The notes: generated from the sequence alone by a model not told the origin. 64,000 bases of DNA from Spiroplasma helicoides (GCF_001715535.1 NZ_CP017015.1:434001-498000), one strand, 5' to 3'. Positions 20,890 to 32,937 are shown, counted from the stretch's first letter. Numbers and translations are program-made.

Positions 20890-22134
20890 ATGAAAAAATT
20901 ACTAATTTCTTTGTTATCTACAAGCTTAATAACAATTCCAGTTAGTCAAATTGTTGGATGTTACTCATATGTTAAACGCCAAGACTTTAGTTTTGATTCT
21001 GCTTTATTTGAGAGTGATGTTAAATATCAATTAGATGAATTTGGTATCCCAAATATTGAAAGCATAACTAATTTTATAAAAAAATATAAAAATAATTTAT
21101 GAGATTTTTTTGTTGATGAAAGTGATAAAACTAAAGCCAACAAATTTGGTATAAAAAGTTTTGAAGTTAGTCAAACAAATAAAGAATTTTTAACTATATT
21201 CTTACGTTTAAGTGATTATTATAAAGATCAATATGATCTTGATGGGCATTTAACTATACAAATGACTTATTCTTTAAATAACACTCAGATAAAAAAACTT
21301 GATGAAGAGTTTTTAAGTGCTTATAATAAGAAAAATTTTGATTTAAGTTCTTCAAAAAACACTATTCAAAATGAAATAACTAAAGATACAATCAATATAT
21401 TAAAAAAAGTTATTGATGAAGAAATGTATAATTACATGTTTGAAACTCTTGAATGAAAAAAAATATTTGAAGTGTTTATGGTAGATGATATCAAAATGTT
21501 TGACAAAACTACAGGTTTAAATGGTGTTAATTATCCTTATTTTAAAAATTATTTAAAAGATCAATATCTAACTAGTGTAAATATGATTCCAAATTATTTG
21601 CAACTTTTATCAGTTCATAATTTAGTTGATTTTGGTGCACAAAAAATATTAGAAAATGATGCTTTTTATCATAAGTTTGATTTATCATCATTAGATTTTC
21701 AAAAAATAAATTCTGCTATTTATACTCCAGAATTTTTAAATAAAGATTTTTTAAATAATAATGATAATAATGATGCATTTAATAATAATAATTTACTTAG
21801 CGAAATTTATTCATCTTTAAAAAAAAGTAAAGAAGAAAAACAGTTTTTATTTTATTATTTAAAAAATCAAAATCAAGATTTTACAGCTTTAGCAAAAAAT
21901 GAAGTTTATTATAGTGATAAAGTTGATGGAGAATTTAAAAGTTATAATCAAGCAAGTCAAGAAGATTTAAAAAACTTTTTAAAAGGTTTAAAAAAATACC
22001 ATTCAAGTGATGATGAAAATTATATATTAAGTGATATTTATATAAAAATTAAACCAAAAGAAAATAATTTAAGTTATAGAGGAACTAGTGAACCAATAAA
22101 AGTAAATATCGATCAAACTGAGGACATAAATTAA
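20890..22134 (+). CDS. Surface lipoprotein (sister of 19,430)
   Basis: 414 residues. Signal MKKLLISLLSTSLITIPVS with lipobox IVGC (Cys 24). It aligns over its whole length with the 19,430 product (DEFGIP, SDYYKD, EMYNYMF, LAKNEV, DGEFKSYN, ASQE). An Asn-rich insert near residue 295 (NNNDNNDAFNNNN) is a low-complexity spot that could change length by slippage. Two further lipoproteins follow without a clear terminator, so the operon probably runs to 24,094. Confidence 0.85.
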
Positions 22135-22193
22135 ATATTAAAAATGAAGTACAAAAAAAAGAATTTTATAACGATTATCTAAAGGAGATACTT

Positions 22194-23150
22194 ATGAAAA
22201 AGATTTTATCATTATTATCAGCATTTTCATTAACCGCAGCTATATCATCTAGTGTTGTTAGTTGTGATTATAGCAATAAAGAAGAACAAGAAGTTGATTT
22301 ATTTGACATTGATTTTAGTTCACTAAACTTAACTGCTGGAAACAAATGAGATTATATAAAAAATAGCATAAACACTATAATTAAATATAATACAAATAAA
22401 AACCACATTGAATTTCAAGAAGATTGAGATATTACAAATTTTTCATCATTAGTTGATAACAAAGATATTATTAGAGGAAATATTGAATTTCAAATTAAAA
22501 TTATTAACGAAAACATTAGCATTAAAGGGTATAGCAAAATTCTTAAAACTAAATTGTTTAAAATAAATACACAAAAAAAGCAAATAGATTATTGATGTTC
22601 ACTTTCTTTGTCTGAATATAAAGAAAAAATTCTAAGTGATTTAAGAGAAAGAAATTCACTGCTTTGAAATATCGATAATGAAAATCTTTTAAATAGTGAT
22701 ATAGAAATAGGGATTGATAATAATAGCATTTCAAATAAAGGAGTAATAAAAAATACTAACTTTACAGTTAGATTTAAAAAAAATCCTCTTTATCTTGAAG
22801 GAGAAATTAATACAACTTTTAGTACAAAAGTTATTGATTTATCAGATGAAAAAGGACCTTTTTTTTCATTTAAATCTAAGCATTTTAAAGATTTAAATAG
22901 TAGGCAATTAATAACTAATTTTGTAAAACAAGAATTATTTTTTTATAGATATGTTATACAGATTGATATTGATTATGAAATTTTATTTAATTGTGTACCT
23001 AACGAAGATGACCCAAATATAAATGATCTTAAAAGTATAACCATTAAAGCAAAATCTGATTCAAAATTTTTAATAGGAGAATATACAGTAGATTATTTTG
23101 TTGATATGTTTGAATTAGCTAATGGTGCAAATAAAAATAACTCAATTTAG
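22194..23150 (+). CDS. Surface lipoprotein (pair with 23,162)
   Basis: 318 residues, with several TGA-encoded Trp. A strong AAAGGAG site precedes the ATG. Signal MKKILSLLSAFSLTAAISS with lipobox VVSC (Cys 24). The first 60 residues are nearly identical to those of the following gene (CD-S-NKEE, DFSSL-LTAG), and the middle and end align too (LYLEGEI, KFLIGEYTVDY). The two are a tandem duplication. Function unknown. Confidence 0.85.
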
Positions 23151-23161
23151 GAGGAAGCTAT

Positions 23162-24094
23162 ATGAAAAAGATTTTATCAATACTATCAGCATTTTCATTA
23201 ATTACAGCTGCTTCATCTAGTGTTGTGAGTTGTGATTCTAGCAATAAAGAAGAAGATCAAAAAGTATATGATTTACTAGATATGGATTTTAGTTCTTTAA
23301 AATTAACAGCTGGAGATAGTTGATTTACAGTAGAAAGCTCAATTAAATCAATTATTTATGACAACACTTCATTATTACTGCAATATGGAAAAGACTGAAA
23401 AATAGATAATTACAAAACTTTAGTCAATGAATATGATGATATTAAAGCAAATATAGGTTTTCAAGTTGAAATTATCAATCCCAATATTAATGTAAAAGGA
23501 AATAGTCAATTGTTAAAAGCAAGTTATCATAAATTTGATAGCCAAGCTAAAAGATATGATTTTGATTGTGGATTTGATTTAAATCATTATCGAGATCAAG
23601 CAATTTATGCTATACAAAAAGATGATAAATCACTTTCAAGATCAACATTTTATTTTACTTTTAAAAATGATCTTAATGTTGAAATTGATAAACAAAGTTT
23701 TTATGAAGGTGTTGTTGTTAAAAATAGTGAAATTAAAGTTAGTTTAAAAAAAGCACCACAATATATGGAAGGGGAAATAAAACAAACCTTTTATACAAAA
23801 GCGTTGAATTTATCTACAGATAATTTATGATTTCCACATAAAACTCCTGAATCTCATATTTTTTATACACAAAATGACCTTAAAAATTATGTTTCAGATT
23901 TTGTATATAGATATTATAGTGGTGCTGTAAAAATAGATGTAGATTATCAATTAATATTTAATTATAAGCCTAATGAAAAATACCCAACTTTTGTTAAATT
24001 AAATAATGTAACTGTTAAAGCGATTGAAGGTTCAAAATTTCTTGTTGGAGAATATACAATCGATTATAAAAATGATTATTTTAGGTTAAGTTAG
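23162..24094 (+). CDS. Surface lipoprotein (tandem duplicate of 22,194)
   Basis: 310 residues. GGAGG lies 11 bases after the previous gene's stop region and just before the ATG. Signal MKKILSILSAFSLITAASS, lipobox VVSC. Its 3' half, from about 23,740 to the stop and beyond, is duplicated in damaged form at 28,022-28,405. Late blocks APQYMEGEIKQTFY and KFLVGEYTIDY match the sister gene. Last gene of its operon, ended by a strong terminator. Confidence 0.85.
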
Positions 24095-24135
24095 AGTTTT
24101 TATACATTTATACTATTTTTTTTAAAAAGATAAGT

Positions 24136-24178
24136 AAACTAAGTAAAGCATTTTCTAAAAAATTTACTTAGTTTTTTT
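24136..24178 (+). terminator. Rho-independent terminator
   Basis: A 12-bp stem AAACTAAGTAAA / TTTACTTAGTTT followed by T's. Nearly the same terminator recurs at 32,669-32,711, with similar flanks. Confidence 0.85.
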
Positions 24179-24261
24179 TAGTTAAATACTTTATTATTGA
24201 TAGTTTAATCTTTTTATTTGATTTAATATTTTATAAATAGCTAATTTTAAAGAATGAAAAA

Positions 24262-24850
24262 ATGATAAAGATTAATAATTTAAACAAAATTTTTTATGAA
24301 TATTATGCAAATAAAAATATAAGTTTACAAAAAAGTAAGAGAAAAACGCTTCTGATATTAGGATCTGATAGATCGGGTAAAACAACTTTAATAAGTCAAA
24401 TAAAGGGTTTTTAAAAATAAATAGTGGGGATGCTTTTGTAAATAAAATTGATGCACCAAAAGAATCATATAAGTTTATGTAAAAAGTTGGATTTATAGTT
24501 GGAGAAACTAAGTTTTGTGAAAACATTAAGGTAAAAAATATATTAAAATGTACAAAATTTTAAAAATAAATTGTGATGAATTATTTTTAAATTATCTAAT
24601 TAGGTTGCTTGAACTTGATGTTAATAAAAAAATTAAAGATTTAGCAAAAGGAAATAAACAAAAAGTAGCAATAAATTGTGATGTGTAAATAAACAAGAAT
24701 AGCAAATACTTGATGAACCTAATTCTTTATTAGAACTAGTTTTACAATAATTACTTCAAAAAATTATAAAAGAAATCAAAAAGTTAGGTTCTACAATAAG
24801 AATTTATTCTCACATTTTATAAGAAGTTGTTAGCTTATGTGATTGAGTTG
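24262..24850 (+). pseudogene. Decayed ABC transporter ATPase
   Basis: Pieces of an ABC ATPase are readable in order across several stops and frame changes: the start MIKINNLNKIF, a Walker A-like LGSDRSGKTTL, the signature region DLAKGNKQKVAI (usually LSxGxxQK), a Walker B/D-loop LDEPNSLLE, and an H-loop region ending near 24,850. TAA stops interrupt every frame, so it cannot make a working protein. Such ATPases normally sit beside a membrane permease; none remains here. Confidence 0.75.
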
Positions 24851-24998
24851 TTTTTTAAGAATGGAGAAATAAAATAAAGAGTTTAAATTATATGTAATTT
24901 TATAGAAGGTAATGTTACTGCTTTTGCAAGATAATGAATAAGTTGATACTGAACTGGAAATGATTTAATTTTTATTAATTATAAGTGTTGTTATCCTA

Positions 24999-25007
24999 TG
25001 ATATAAT
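24999..25007 (+). promoter_or_regulatory. Extended -10 promoter element
   Basis: TGATATAAT (TATAAT at 25,002-25,007 with an upstream TG), about 30 bases before the lipoprotein gene at 25,038. Confidence 0.6.
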
Positions 25008-25037
25008 GAAAATAAAGAATGAGTAAGGTAATTGAGT

Positions 25038-26060
25038 ATGAAAAAAATATTAAGCCTAATGGCAATATCGAGTTTAACAATAAATACAAGTATGTATTTG
25101 GTTGCTTGTGAACAAGGCTCTGATAAAAATGAACAAAAAAATGAAGCAAATATAACCGAAGCAAAAATATGAGATAAGATTGATGAAATTCACGGAAAGT
25201 ATGGAAAGGATAGTAGTGATGCATATTGAATATATTATATAATATACAGTTCATTTAAAGATGAAACAAGCGTTATTTTTGATTCAAATTATTTACCACA
25301 AAAAGAAGGTTTTTATTTAAAAATAAACACTATTTCTTCAAACCAATGACAGGCAAAATTCAACATAGAAATTAAAAGAATAGTTTTTGCAAAAAATAAA
25401 TATAAAATTGAGGAAAATGTATCAAGCCAAAAAGAATATACTTTTCAAAAAGAACTTGGATTTAAAGAAAAAATATTTTTAGATAATTATAATTTTGAAA
25501 TTAACGATGAATCAAGTTTTAAATTTAAAATTTTAAATTACAAAGAACTAAAGGAAATAAAATTTAAAGCACTAGATGAATTTGAATATAAATTATATGA
25601 TGGTTATGAACAAGATAAAGATGACCCTAGTGTTTTTACAGTAAAATTTAAAATAAATACATATAATCAAGATAAATGTTATTTGTTTTATGTGTCTAGT
25701 GAAGAAAAATATGATCTTGCATTTATAAGAGTTATTTTGAGGCAAAAAGGCACTAAAGTTTTTGATATTAAGAATAAAGAAATAGATGTTCTATGAAACA
25801 AAGAATTTGAAATACAAATATCAAATTATTATGAATTTGATAATATAACTTTAAAACCAGAAAAACCAGAAGAAGAATTGGAAGAAAATTATACTTATTC
25901 ATTTGATAAAATAACTAACAAAATTCTTTTTAAAGATAAAGCTAAAAACGACTTTACTAAATCAATGACTTTCACAATTTTAGTAACTGCTAATAATACA
26001 GACTATATTGGTGAAATAAAAGTGAACATTAATGCAAAAAATACACAACAAAATAATTAA
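25038..26060 (+). CDS. Surface lipoprotein of the local module family
   Basis: 340 residues. Signal MKKILSLMAISSLTINTSM with lipobox LVAC (Cys near 24). The shared N-terminal module is clear: FDSNYLPQKEGFYLKI followed by FNIEIKRI. Two TGA Trp codons near residues 45 and 65 break the frame under the standard code. The product is Lys/Glu-rich and all-beta in appearance. The next lipoprotein starts 11 bases after the stop with AAGGAG between, so it forms a short-long pair like 8263/9056. Function unknown. Confidence 0.85.
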
Positions 26061-26071
26061 AAGGAGAGCAT

Positions 26072-27769
26072 ATGAAAAAACTACTAATAATTTTAAGTTC
26101 CTTTTCCTTATCAGCTCAAACCAGTTTTTTAATAGTTTCATGTTCTGATTGACAAAATAAAACTAGTTTAACCGTAAATGATGTAATGTCTATTTTTTTG
26201 AAAGGTGTTCCAACCTCATTAAGCAGAACGAGTTTTGAATCTATTGTTTCTTCTGCTGAAGGTGCATTTATGCATTGAAACAATGAAATTTTTTTAAAGT
26301 ACTATGATGTATTCGACCATAAGGGATTTTATTGTAATCTAGAAGATGTTTCAACAAACAAAAGTTATATTAAAGTAAAAATAACAATTTCAGAAATAAA
26401 TAAAATTCAAGGACAGTTTAAAGTTGATCCAAATGGACAAGTAATTTCAGACGCTATAGAATACAAAATTTATCAGCAAGACAAAATTTTAGTTGATAAA
26501 GAAGACATATATGTTCAAGGAGATGAAACAGTAAAACTTTTTATTTCTAATAGCAATATGTTTAGCAATTTATTTACGGAGTGAGTAAATGATGCAACAA
26601 AAGATGCTTATGATGGATTTTATTGAGAAAATAAAGAAAAAGGAATACTGTGTTTGAAGTTTAAAAGTTTTGCTAATGCAGAAGATAAGGCGTGATCTGA
26701 TTTGATATTATGATCTGAAAATTTAGAAAGAACCACTATTAGAGTGCATATAAAACCATTAGATAAGGATTTTTTAAGTGTTAGTGATAAATACATCAAT
26801 ACAAACTGAGCAAAACAATTTAGCTTTCAAATAAATAATTATAACTTTTATAAAAATGTAAAAATAGAAATATTAGATAAAAAATACAATTTTTTAGGCG
26901 GTTTGTCAGTAGAACAAAACACTGGTATAGTATCTGCTTATGCATGATTTTCTAATGAAACACTTAATGATTTTTATTCACCAAGAACAGATGTTATTTT
27001 ATCAATAAGTGCTGATGGTATAAAAAAAGCAACAAGGGTTTTAATAAGAATAAACCAAATTAAGGTTTTTGATAATAAAAACATAGATAATACAAATTAT
27101 CTAAAAGTTGGAGAAGAAAGTAACATACAGTTAGATAAATCAATCAAAAATTTAAAACTAAGCTCTGAAAAAAGTATTAATAAAAATAATATAATTTTTA
27201 AAAATGGAGTTGCAACCGAAAATTCTATTGACTATACTAATGAAAAAGCAGTTAATGTTGAAGGCTGAATTTATAATTCTGATGAAAGTAATTATACTTT
27301 TGACCTAACAGGAGACTATACATTTGATTTCAAAAATAACGGAAAATTTACAAAAAAAATAACTTTAAAAGCAACTTTTGTCATTGAAAGTTTTAAATTT
27401 GATCCTAAGCGAACTGTGGATCAAAATTGATTTGATGTAAGTTCAAATCTAGATGATAAGCTGAGTTGAAAGTGAGTAAATAAAGGCTATGTAAAGACAT
27501 TGCAAATAAATACAAATAAAGAAAATATAACTTTAAAAACCAATACAAACTTTATTAGATATTCAAATAGTTGAATTAGATTTAAAACAAATAATGAAGA
27601 TAACTTACAAAATGATTTGTCATATGATAAACCGAGTGTGATCTCAGAATATACAAATATAAACTTTAGTTATGATTTACAACAATTCAAGGATAAAAAA
27701 AATGTAAAATTTAGCGTTCAATCACCTAATTTTACAATATTTTACATAAGCATCAATTATAGAAGTTAA
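26072..27769 (+). CDS. Long surface lipoprotein of the local module family
   Basis: 565 residues, with so many TGA-encoded Trp that no long standard-code frame exists. Signal MKKLLIILSSFSLSAQTSF with lipobox IVSC (Cys 24). The N-terminal module appears as FDHKGFYCNLE with KVKITISEI; the second shared module is at about residues 365-400 (NLKLSSEKS, then FKNGVATENSIDYTNEK). It is the long partner of the upstream gene and a relative of 9056 and 17,531. No clean terminator follows; the DNA after it is rearranged. Confidence 0.85.
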
Positions 27770-27950
27770 TTTTGCTATTAATATAAAAATATTGCTTTTT
27801 TCTAAAATAAAAATCGAGCACCTGCAGACAATTATATTAATTTAATTTTAAAATCAACCGGAGTTATTTTTGCATCTAAGTCAATTGATGAATAAATAAT
27901 TAAAGATTTAAAATTATTAATAATTAATATAAGTTGTAAAAAATCTATTA
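27770..27950. other. Rearranged intergenic DNA with a possible coding scrap
   Basis: A 29-codon stretch ending at TAA 27,893-27,895 (RAPADNYINLILKSTGVIF) reads like coding sequence but has no start and follows a stop. I do not recognise it. The stretch ends at the IS-end remnant. Confidence 0.35.
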
Positions 27951-28018
27951 AGAAAAAAATAAGCTAAGTAGACCAGTTGTATATACAACTGGTTTTTTAT
28001 ATTAGAAAGGAAAATATG
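27951..28018 (+). repeat. Solo left end of the IS3-like element (68 bp)
   Basis: AGAAAAAA, then AGCTAAGTAGACCAGTTG, the palindrome, and GAAAGGAAAATATGC match the first 68 bp of the IS, including the transposase ribosome binding site and ATG. Two bases differ at AT for GG near the outer end. Transposase coding sequence is absent and a lipoprotein gene fragment follows directly. Confidence 0.85.
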
Positions 28019-28021
28019 CTT

Positions 28022-28389
28022 AAAAATTAAAGTCAGTTTAAAAAAAGCACCACAATATATGGAAGGGGAAATAAAACAAGCCTTTTATACAAAAGCGTTG
28101 AATTTATCTACAGATACTTTATGATTTCCACATAAAACTCCTGAACCTCATATTTTTTTTTATACAAAATGACTTTAAAAATTATGTTTCAGATTTTGTA
28201 TATAGATATTATAGTGGCGCTGTAAAAATAGATGTAGGTTATCAATTAATATTTAATTATGAGCCTAATGAAAAATACCCAATTTTTGTTAAATTAAATA
28301 GTGTAACTGTTAAAGCGATTGAAGGTTCAAAATTTCTTGTTGGAGAATATACAATCGATTATAAAAATGATTATTTTAGTTTTAGTTAA
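28022..28389 (+). pseudogene. Duplicated and damaged 3' fragment of the 23,162 lipoprotein gene
   Basis: This repeats 23,740-24,094 almost base for base (for example AAAAAAAGCACCACAATATA and AAACTCCTGAACCTC against AAACTCCTGAATCTC). Small indels near 28,155-28,165 shift the frame. The end reads DYFSFS then TAA instead of DYFRLS then TAG, and similarity continues into the downstream AGTTTTTATACATTTAT. It has no start of its own and abuts the solo IS end, so it is not expressible as a lipoprotein. Confidence 0.85.
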
Positions 28390-28531
28390 AGTTTTTATAC
28401 ATTTATTCTCAAATTACATAACAAGTAAAAGAAACTATAAATAATAACTCAATTGCTAATTTTATTAATAACAAAATGGACTTTATAGATTTAAATTTAC
28501 TTATTATTTAAAAATCTCGTTTTTGATTATT

Positions 28532-28562
28532 TTGACATAAATCACCTTTATTAAGTTATAAT
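28532..28562 (+). promoter_or_regulatory. Promoter of the 28,732 lipoprotein operon
   Basis: TTGACA (28,532-28,537) and TATAAT (28,557-28,562) with a 19-base spacer, about 170 bases before the start codon. It is one of the few consensus -35 boxes in the window. Confidence 0.6.
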
Positions 28563-28731
28563 CATTATATATGTTAATAATGAGTGATGTTAATTATTTT
28601 TTATAGTGAGTATTTTTGAATTTAAAAGTGATAAAAAAGCATAATATTCTTGGTTATAAAATTTATTAAGTATTTGTTGAATATATTAATTGTATTTAAA
28701 ATTATAAACATATTTTTTGACTGAGGTATTT

Positions 28732-30450
28732 ATGAATAGAAAAATAAGTAGAGTTTTTTTATTAAGTTTGGTGCTAGGTGCTCCAATTTTTTCAATTTCA
28801 TGTGATCAACATTCAATGATATATGACCAAATAAATGATTCTCCAGATACTATCGCTGATATGATTAAAGATAGTTTTTTTAATAGTAAACAAAAATTTA
28901 AAGATCAAACAGAAGTTTTAAAATATTTAAAATCAATTTTATCTAGCTATAGTTATGTCTATTTTGATGATAAAAGTATTATAAAAGAAAAAGATAGTTA
29001 TTTATTTGAATATAAAGAAGTATCTAGAAATGAGCAGTATTTTAAATATAATTTTAAATTAATAGGTACAAAATATATAAAAAATGATATTGTTTTTAAT
29101 CATGATGATTATTACAGCTTTGATATTGATATAAAAAGACAACTTGAGTTAGTTGATAATATTGAATTTCTTCAAACAGAATCTGAAACTTCTTCAAACA
29201 ATGGTTTTGCTTACTTTACAATAAAAAATATTATAAATTATAAAAATTTTAAAGTTAAAGCAAGCTCTGAAGAATTTAACTACAAAAATTTTGAATATAA
29301 TAAAAACAATAAAAATAACTTTATCATTGAGCTTTACCCTTTATATGATATTGATTATCAATTTATCGAGTTTCTAGTAAGTTCTGATAATACATCAAAA
29401 AACACAACTATAAAAATTAAAAACAATTACTATTCAAGTGAAATAGTTGTTTTAAATAAAAAAGTGGTTGAAACAAAATGAGCAGATAAATTTACCTTTA
29501 AAATCCTTAATTATAAAATCTTAAAAAATATAAAAATAGAAGAACTAAACAATAGATTCACTTTTGCCAAAAACTTTTCAATCAATAATTTAACAGGAGA
29601 TGTAGAAGGTTTAGCTTTATTTAAAGATTATAATGGGATTTCTAAAACCCATGAATTTACAATCAACATTAAAGCAGATGATGTCTATGAACAAAGTTTT
29701 TTATTAAAAATAAACAAAATAAATATTTTTGAAAATGAAGATAAAAACTCTAATATATCAATAGATGTTGAAAATCCAAGAGTTTTAAAAATGAGTAAAA
29801 ATATTAAAAACTTAACTTTAATATCTATTGAAGATGACTTTTATTATGATAATGCTATGTTTTTGAATGGAAGTCTTGTTGATAAGGATAAAAAATCATA
29901 TATCGGCTTAAATGAAATTGTGGTTCAAGCAAAAAGACCACCATTAAATAATGCTAAGAAAGTCAACTATTTCTTAATAGATTTTGACTTTGAATATAAT
30001 AACGATGGTAAAAAAGAGATATTGAATGTAAAAGGTGCTTCTATTGATTTTTTAGTAGACAAATGAAGTCAAAAAACTATTAGTATTTTTGATAAAGAAG
30101 CTAAAATAGAGGTCGTAAATAATACACCAAATAGTTATTTGAAATATGAACTTGATAAAGAGCAAAAAAATATAAATATATATACAAATAGTTCAAAAGT
30201 TGATTTTAAAATTAATTATGATTTTTTTAGAAAAACCTATAATATTAAAAATTTTGAAAATGAAGTTGAAGAATCTATTTTTGCTCATACTTTAGGATTT
30301 TATGTAAACAATAAAGATCCAGACTATTTTGTACAATATTTTATTATTCGTGATAGATTTAGAGAAACAAAAAAAGTTGTTTTTGCTTATAAACAAGAAA
30401 ATAGTAATTTAGAGAGTTTTACAATAACTTTCTTATATTTTGAAGTGTAA
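28732..30450 (+). CDS. Long surface lipoprotein of the local module family
   Basis: 572 residues. I take the ATG at 28,732, 5 bases after GAGG, rather than the in-frame TTG 15 bases earlier. The signal ends FSISC (lipobox; Cys 24). The N-terminal module is YFDDKSIIKEKDSYLFEY with FKYNFKLI; an NGSLVDKDKKSY segment near residue 385 may be the second shared module. Two downstream lipoproteins (30,495 and 31,229) follow closely, forming a three-gene operon that ends at the terminator near 32,690. Function unknown. Confidence 0.85.
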
Positions 30451-30494
30451 AAAAATATAAAAAAATTTATGAAAAGTTAAGGAGTAAGAAAGTG

Positions 30495-31214
30495 ATGAAA
30501 AAAATAGTAAGTTTAATGGGGGTAGTGTTTTTAGGAACATCAATAAGCAGTTATGCTGTTAGTTGTAAATCTAATAAATATTATCCTTCAATTACATTAA
30601 TGTCAAAAGATGAAGTATTTGAAGTATTTGAAAATTCTTTGTTAAGCACACAATATAAATATGCAAATAAAAAAGAAATTACAGATACATATATTGATGC
30701 TTATAAATATAATTTTTATATTCTTTTTGACAAAGATATTCAACCAGTAAGAAATGGTTATTATTTAAATTTGGAATTTTTATCAGAAACAAGTCTTACA
30801 TGAGAAGTTAAGTTAAATATTGAAGATATAAATGATAAAGATGGTTATTACAAAATTGATGAAGATAGTAATGTTGCTAGAAATTTTAGTTTACCCAAAA
30901 CTAATGTTGAGCGTATTTATTTAGATAATTATTTTTTTGAATTAAAAGGCCCTGGATCTATACAGGTAAAAGTTACTAATTTTGCAGATTTATATAATGT
31001 ACAATTAGATACTAGTTCAAAAACTATTACTGATAACAAAAGTTATTTAAAAGATGCTAATTTTGATAAAAAAAACTTAGGAACAATCAATTTTGATTTT
31101 AATAAAAATGATACAAAAGAAGATTTATATTTTGATTTTAAAATTAGAGCATCAAATTGTGAAAGACCAGTAATACTTGATGTATATTTATTAGCCAACA
31201 CACAAAATAAATAA
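30495..31214 (+). CDS. Surface lipoprotein, short member of the local module family
   Basis: 239 residues. AAGGAG lies upstream; the start could be GTG 30,492 (better spacing) or ATG 30,495 (chosen because relatives begin MKK). Signal KKIVSLMGVVFLGTSISS with lipobox AVSC. The N-terminal module is FDKDIQPVRNGYYLNLEFL followed by WEVKLNIEDI. The ending (FDFKIRASNCERPVILDVY) resembles the C-terminus of the 8263 protein. Middle gene of a three-gene operon. Confidence 0.85.
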
Positions 31215-31228
31215 AAAGGAGAAAACAA

Positions 31229-32629
31229 ATGAAAAAATTAAAAAGTACATTAGCATCAATTGCTTTGATAAGTTCAAGTAGTATGTTAGTGGCTTCATGC
31301 AAGCATGGTCCAGGAGTTATGGAATATCTATATGAAAATGAATTACTATCTATTTTTAAAAATGATGTGTGAACAGAAAATTTTGGATTTCGAAGTTTAG
31401 AGGAGATAAAAGAAAATACATATAAAAGTTATTATGGATATGATTATGTGATATTTGATGAACAATATGCAAAACAAGAAGGTTATTTCATTAGTCTTAA
31501 TGTTTTAGAAGAAACACCTTCATTTTGAGAAATTCAATTTAAAATTAATGCTGTAAAACAAATGAATAATGGATATCAAGTTGATAAATCAAATGATCTT
31601 ATAGTTCAAAATTTCAAATTTATAAAAGGTTATAATGAAGCTATCCAAGTTGATAAAAAATATATAGGTGTAACAAAACCAGGTATTCAAGATTTTAAAA
31701 TTAAAAATTTTGAAAAACTTGAAGGTTTAAAAATGCGCTGAACAGGTGATTATGAATATTTACTAGAAGGCTATGAAGTTGATAAAAGTAAAGATGGAAC
31801 TATTCATTTAAATTTTAAAGAAAATATTTCTAGAAAAGATGCTCATTTATCACTATTTATAGATGCAAAAAATTTAGATTCATGTATGATTAACATTACA
31901 ATATATGCTAATAGACTAAATAATAAACTTTTCTTGCTTAATAATTTTGTAAATAATGTAGAACTAGGTGGTAGATTTGAGTTTCAAATTTTAAGAGCTG
32001 ATCTTGTGAAAAATGTAACTATTAAATTAGCTGAAAAAAGTAAATTACCAGAAAATATAATAAATACAGATATGAAATTTAAATATGATTTGGAACAAGA
32101 AGTTATAAACGATATGATCATTGTAAGAGGATATTGAATATTTGATAATAATGAGTTTAACAAGCAGTTTTTAGAAGGCTATTGAAATACTACACATTTG
32201 CCTCTAGTAATAAGTGCTGATGGAATTGCAGATGATGGATATGCAACTTTGACAGTTTATGTTAATAATATTAATCCATTTGTGGGTTATGAAAATCATA
32301 TGAAACTCTTAATGCAAAAAGATTATGTTATTGATATTGATAAAAGAATAAAAAATTTGAAAATGGTTTTTGAAAGAAGTATAGATGATATTGATACTTT
32401 CAAAATCAGAAATGGAGTAATTGATTATAATACTGTTGACTTAACTTCACAATCAAATATAGCTATTTCTACTATGGAAGTAAAAGATGATCGTGATAAT
32501 GGAGTTGAATATTCTTTAAAATACGATATTATGATTGACACTAAAAATGGTGATAAAGTTTTAGTACAAGTTGATAATATTATATCTACTATGGGTAGTA
32601 TTAGAGTTTTAAGAGGCGCTAATAATTAA
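31229..32629 (+). CDS. Surface lipoprotein of the local module family
   Basis: 466 residues. AAAAGGAG lies before the ATG. Signal MKKLKSTLASIALISSSSM, lipobox VASC (Cys 24). The N-terminal module is FDEQYAKQEGYFISLNVL with WEIQFKINAV, and the second module near residues 375-410 (NLKMVFERS, then RNGVIDYNTVDLTSQ). Five TGA Trp codons. Last gene of its operon; the following terminator and flank duplicate the DNA after the 23,162 gene. Confidence 0.85.
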
Positions 32630-32668
32630 TATAACGAATAAATTCCATATACTTAAACTAATATATCT

Positions 32669-32711
32669 ATAAACTAAGTAAAGCATTTTTTAATAAATCT
32701 ACTTAGTTTAT
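32669..32711 (+). terminator. Rho-independent terminator (duplicate of 24,136)
   Basis: Stem ATAAACTAAGTA / TACTTAGTTTAT followed by TTTT. Same loop sequence (AAGCATTTT) as the terminator at 24,136. Confidence 0.8.
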
Positions 32712-32860
32712 TTTAGTTAAATATAAAATACTTTTTAATTTAATAAACATATTTTATACATTTAACTACTTTATTATTGATACTTTAATCTTTTTATTTG
32801 AGTTGATATTTTATAAATAGATAATTTTTAAAAGAGAAAAAAGTGATAAAGATTAATAAT
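32671..32860 (+). repeat. Diverged duplicate of 24,136-24,280
   Basis: Both stretches hold the terminator, then ACTTTATTATTGATA, TTTAATCTTTTTATTTGA, ATTTTATAAATAG and GTGATAAAGATTAATAAT (ATGATAAAGATTAATAAT in the other, the start of the ABC pseudogene). The copy here has an extra 60-base segment. It shows that lipoprotein operon ends have been copied within the array. Confidence 0.75.
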
Positions 32861-32937
32861 TAACATAAGTTATAAAAAAATGTTATTAGATAAAGTTTAT
32901 CTAAACAATCTTTAGTTAACATGAAAGGAAAGATAAT

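Noticed and set aside
25038-27769. Apparent chain of broken genes caused by many TGA codons
   Set aside because: All the interruptions are TGA and vanish with TGA as Trp; two intact lipoproteins result.
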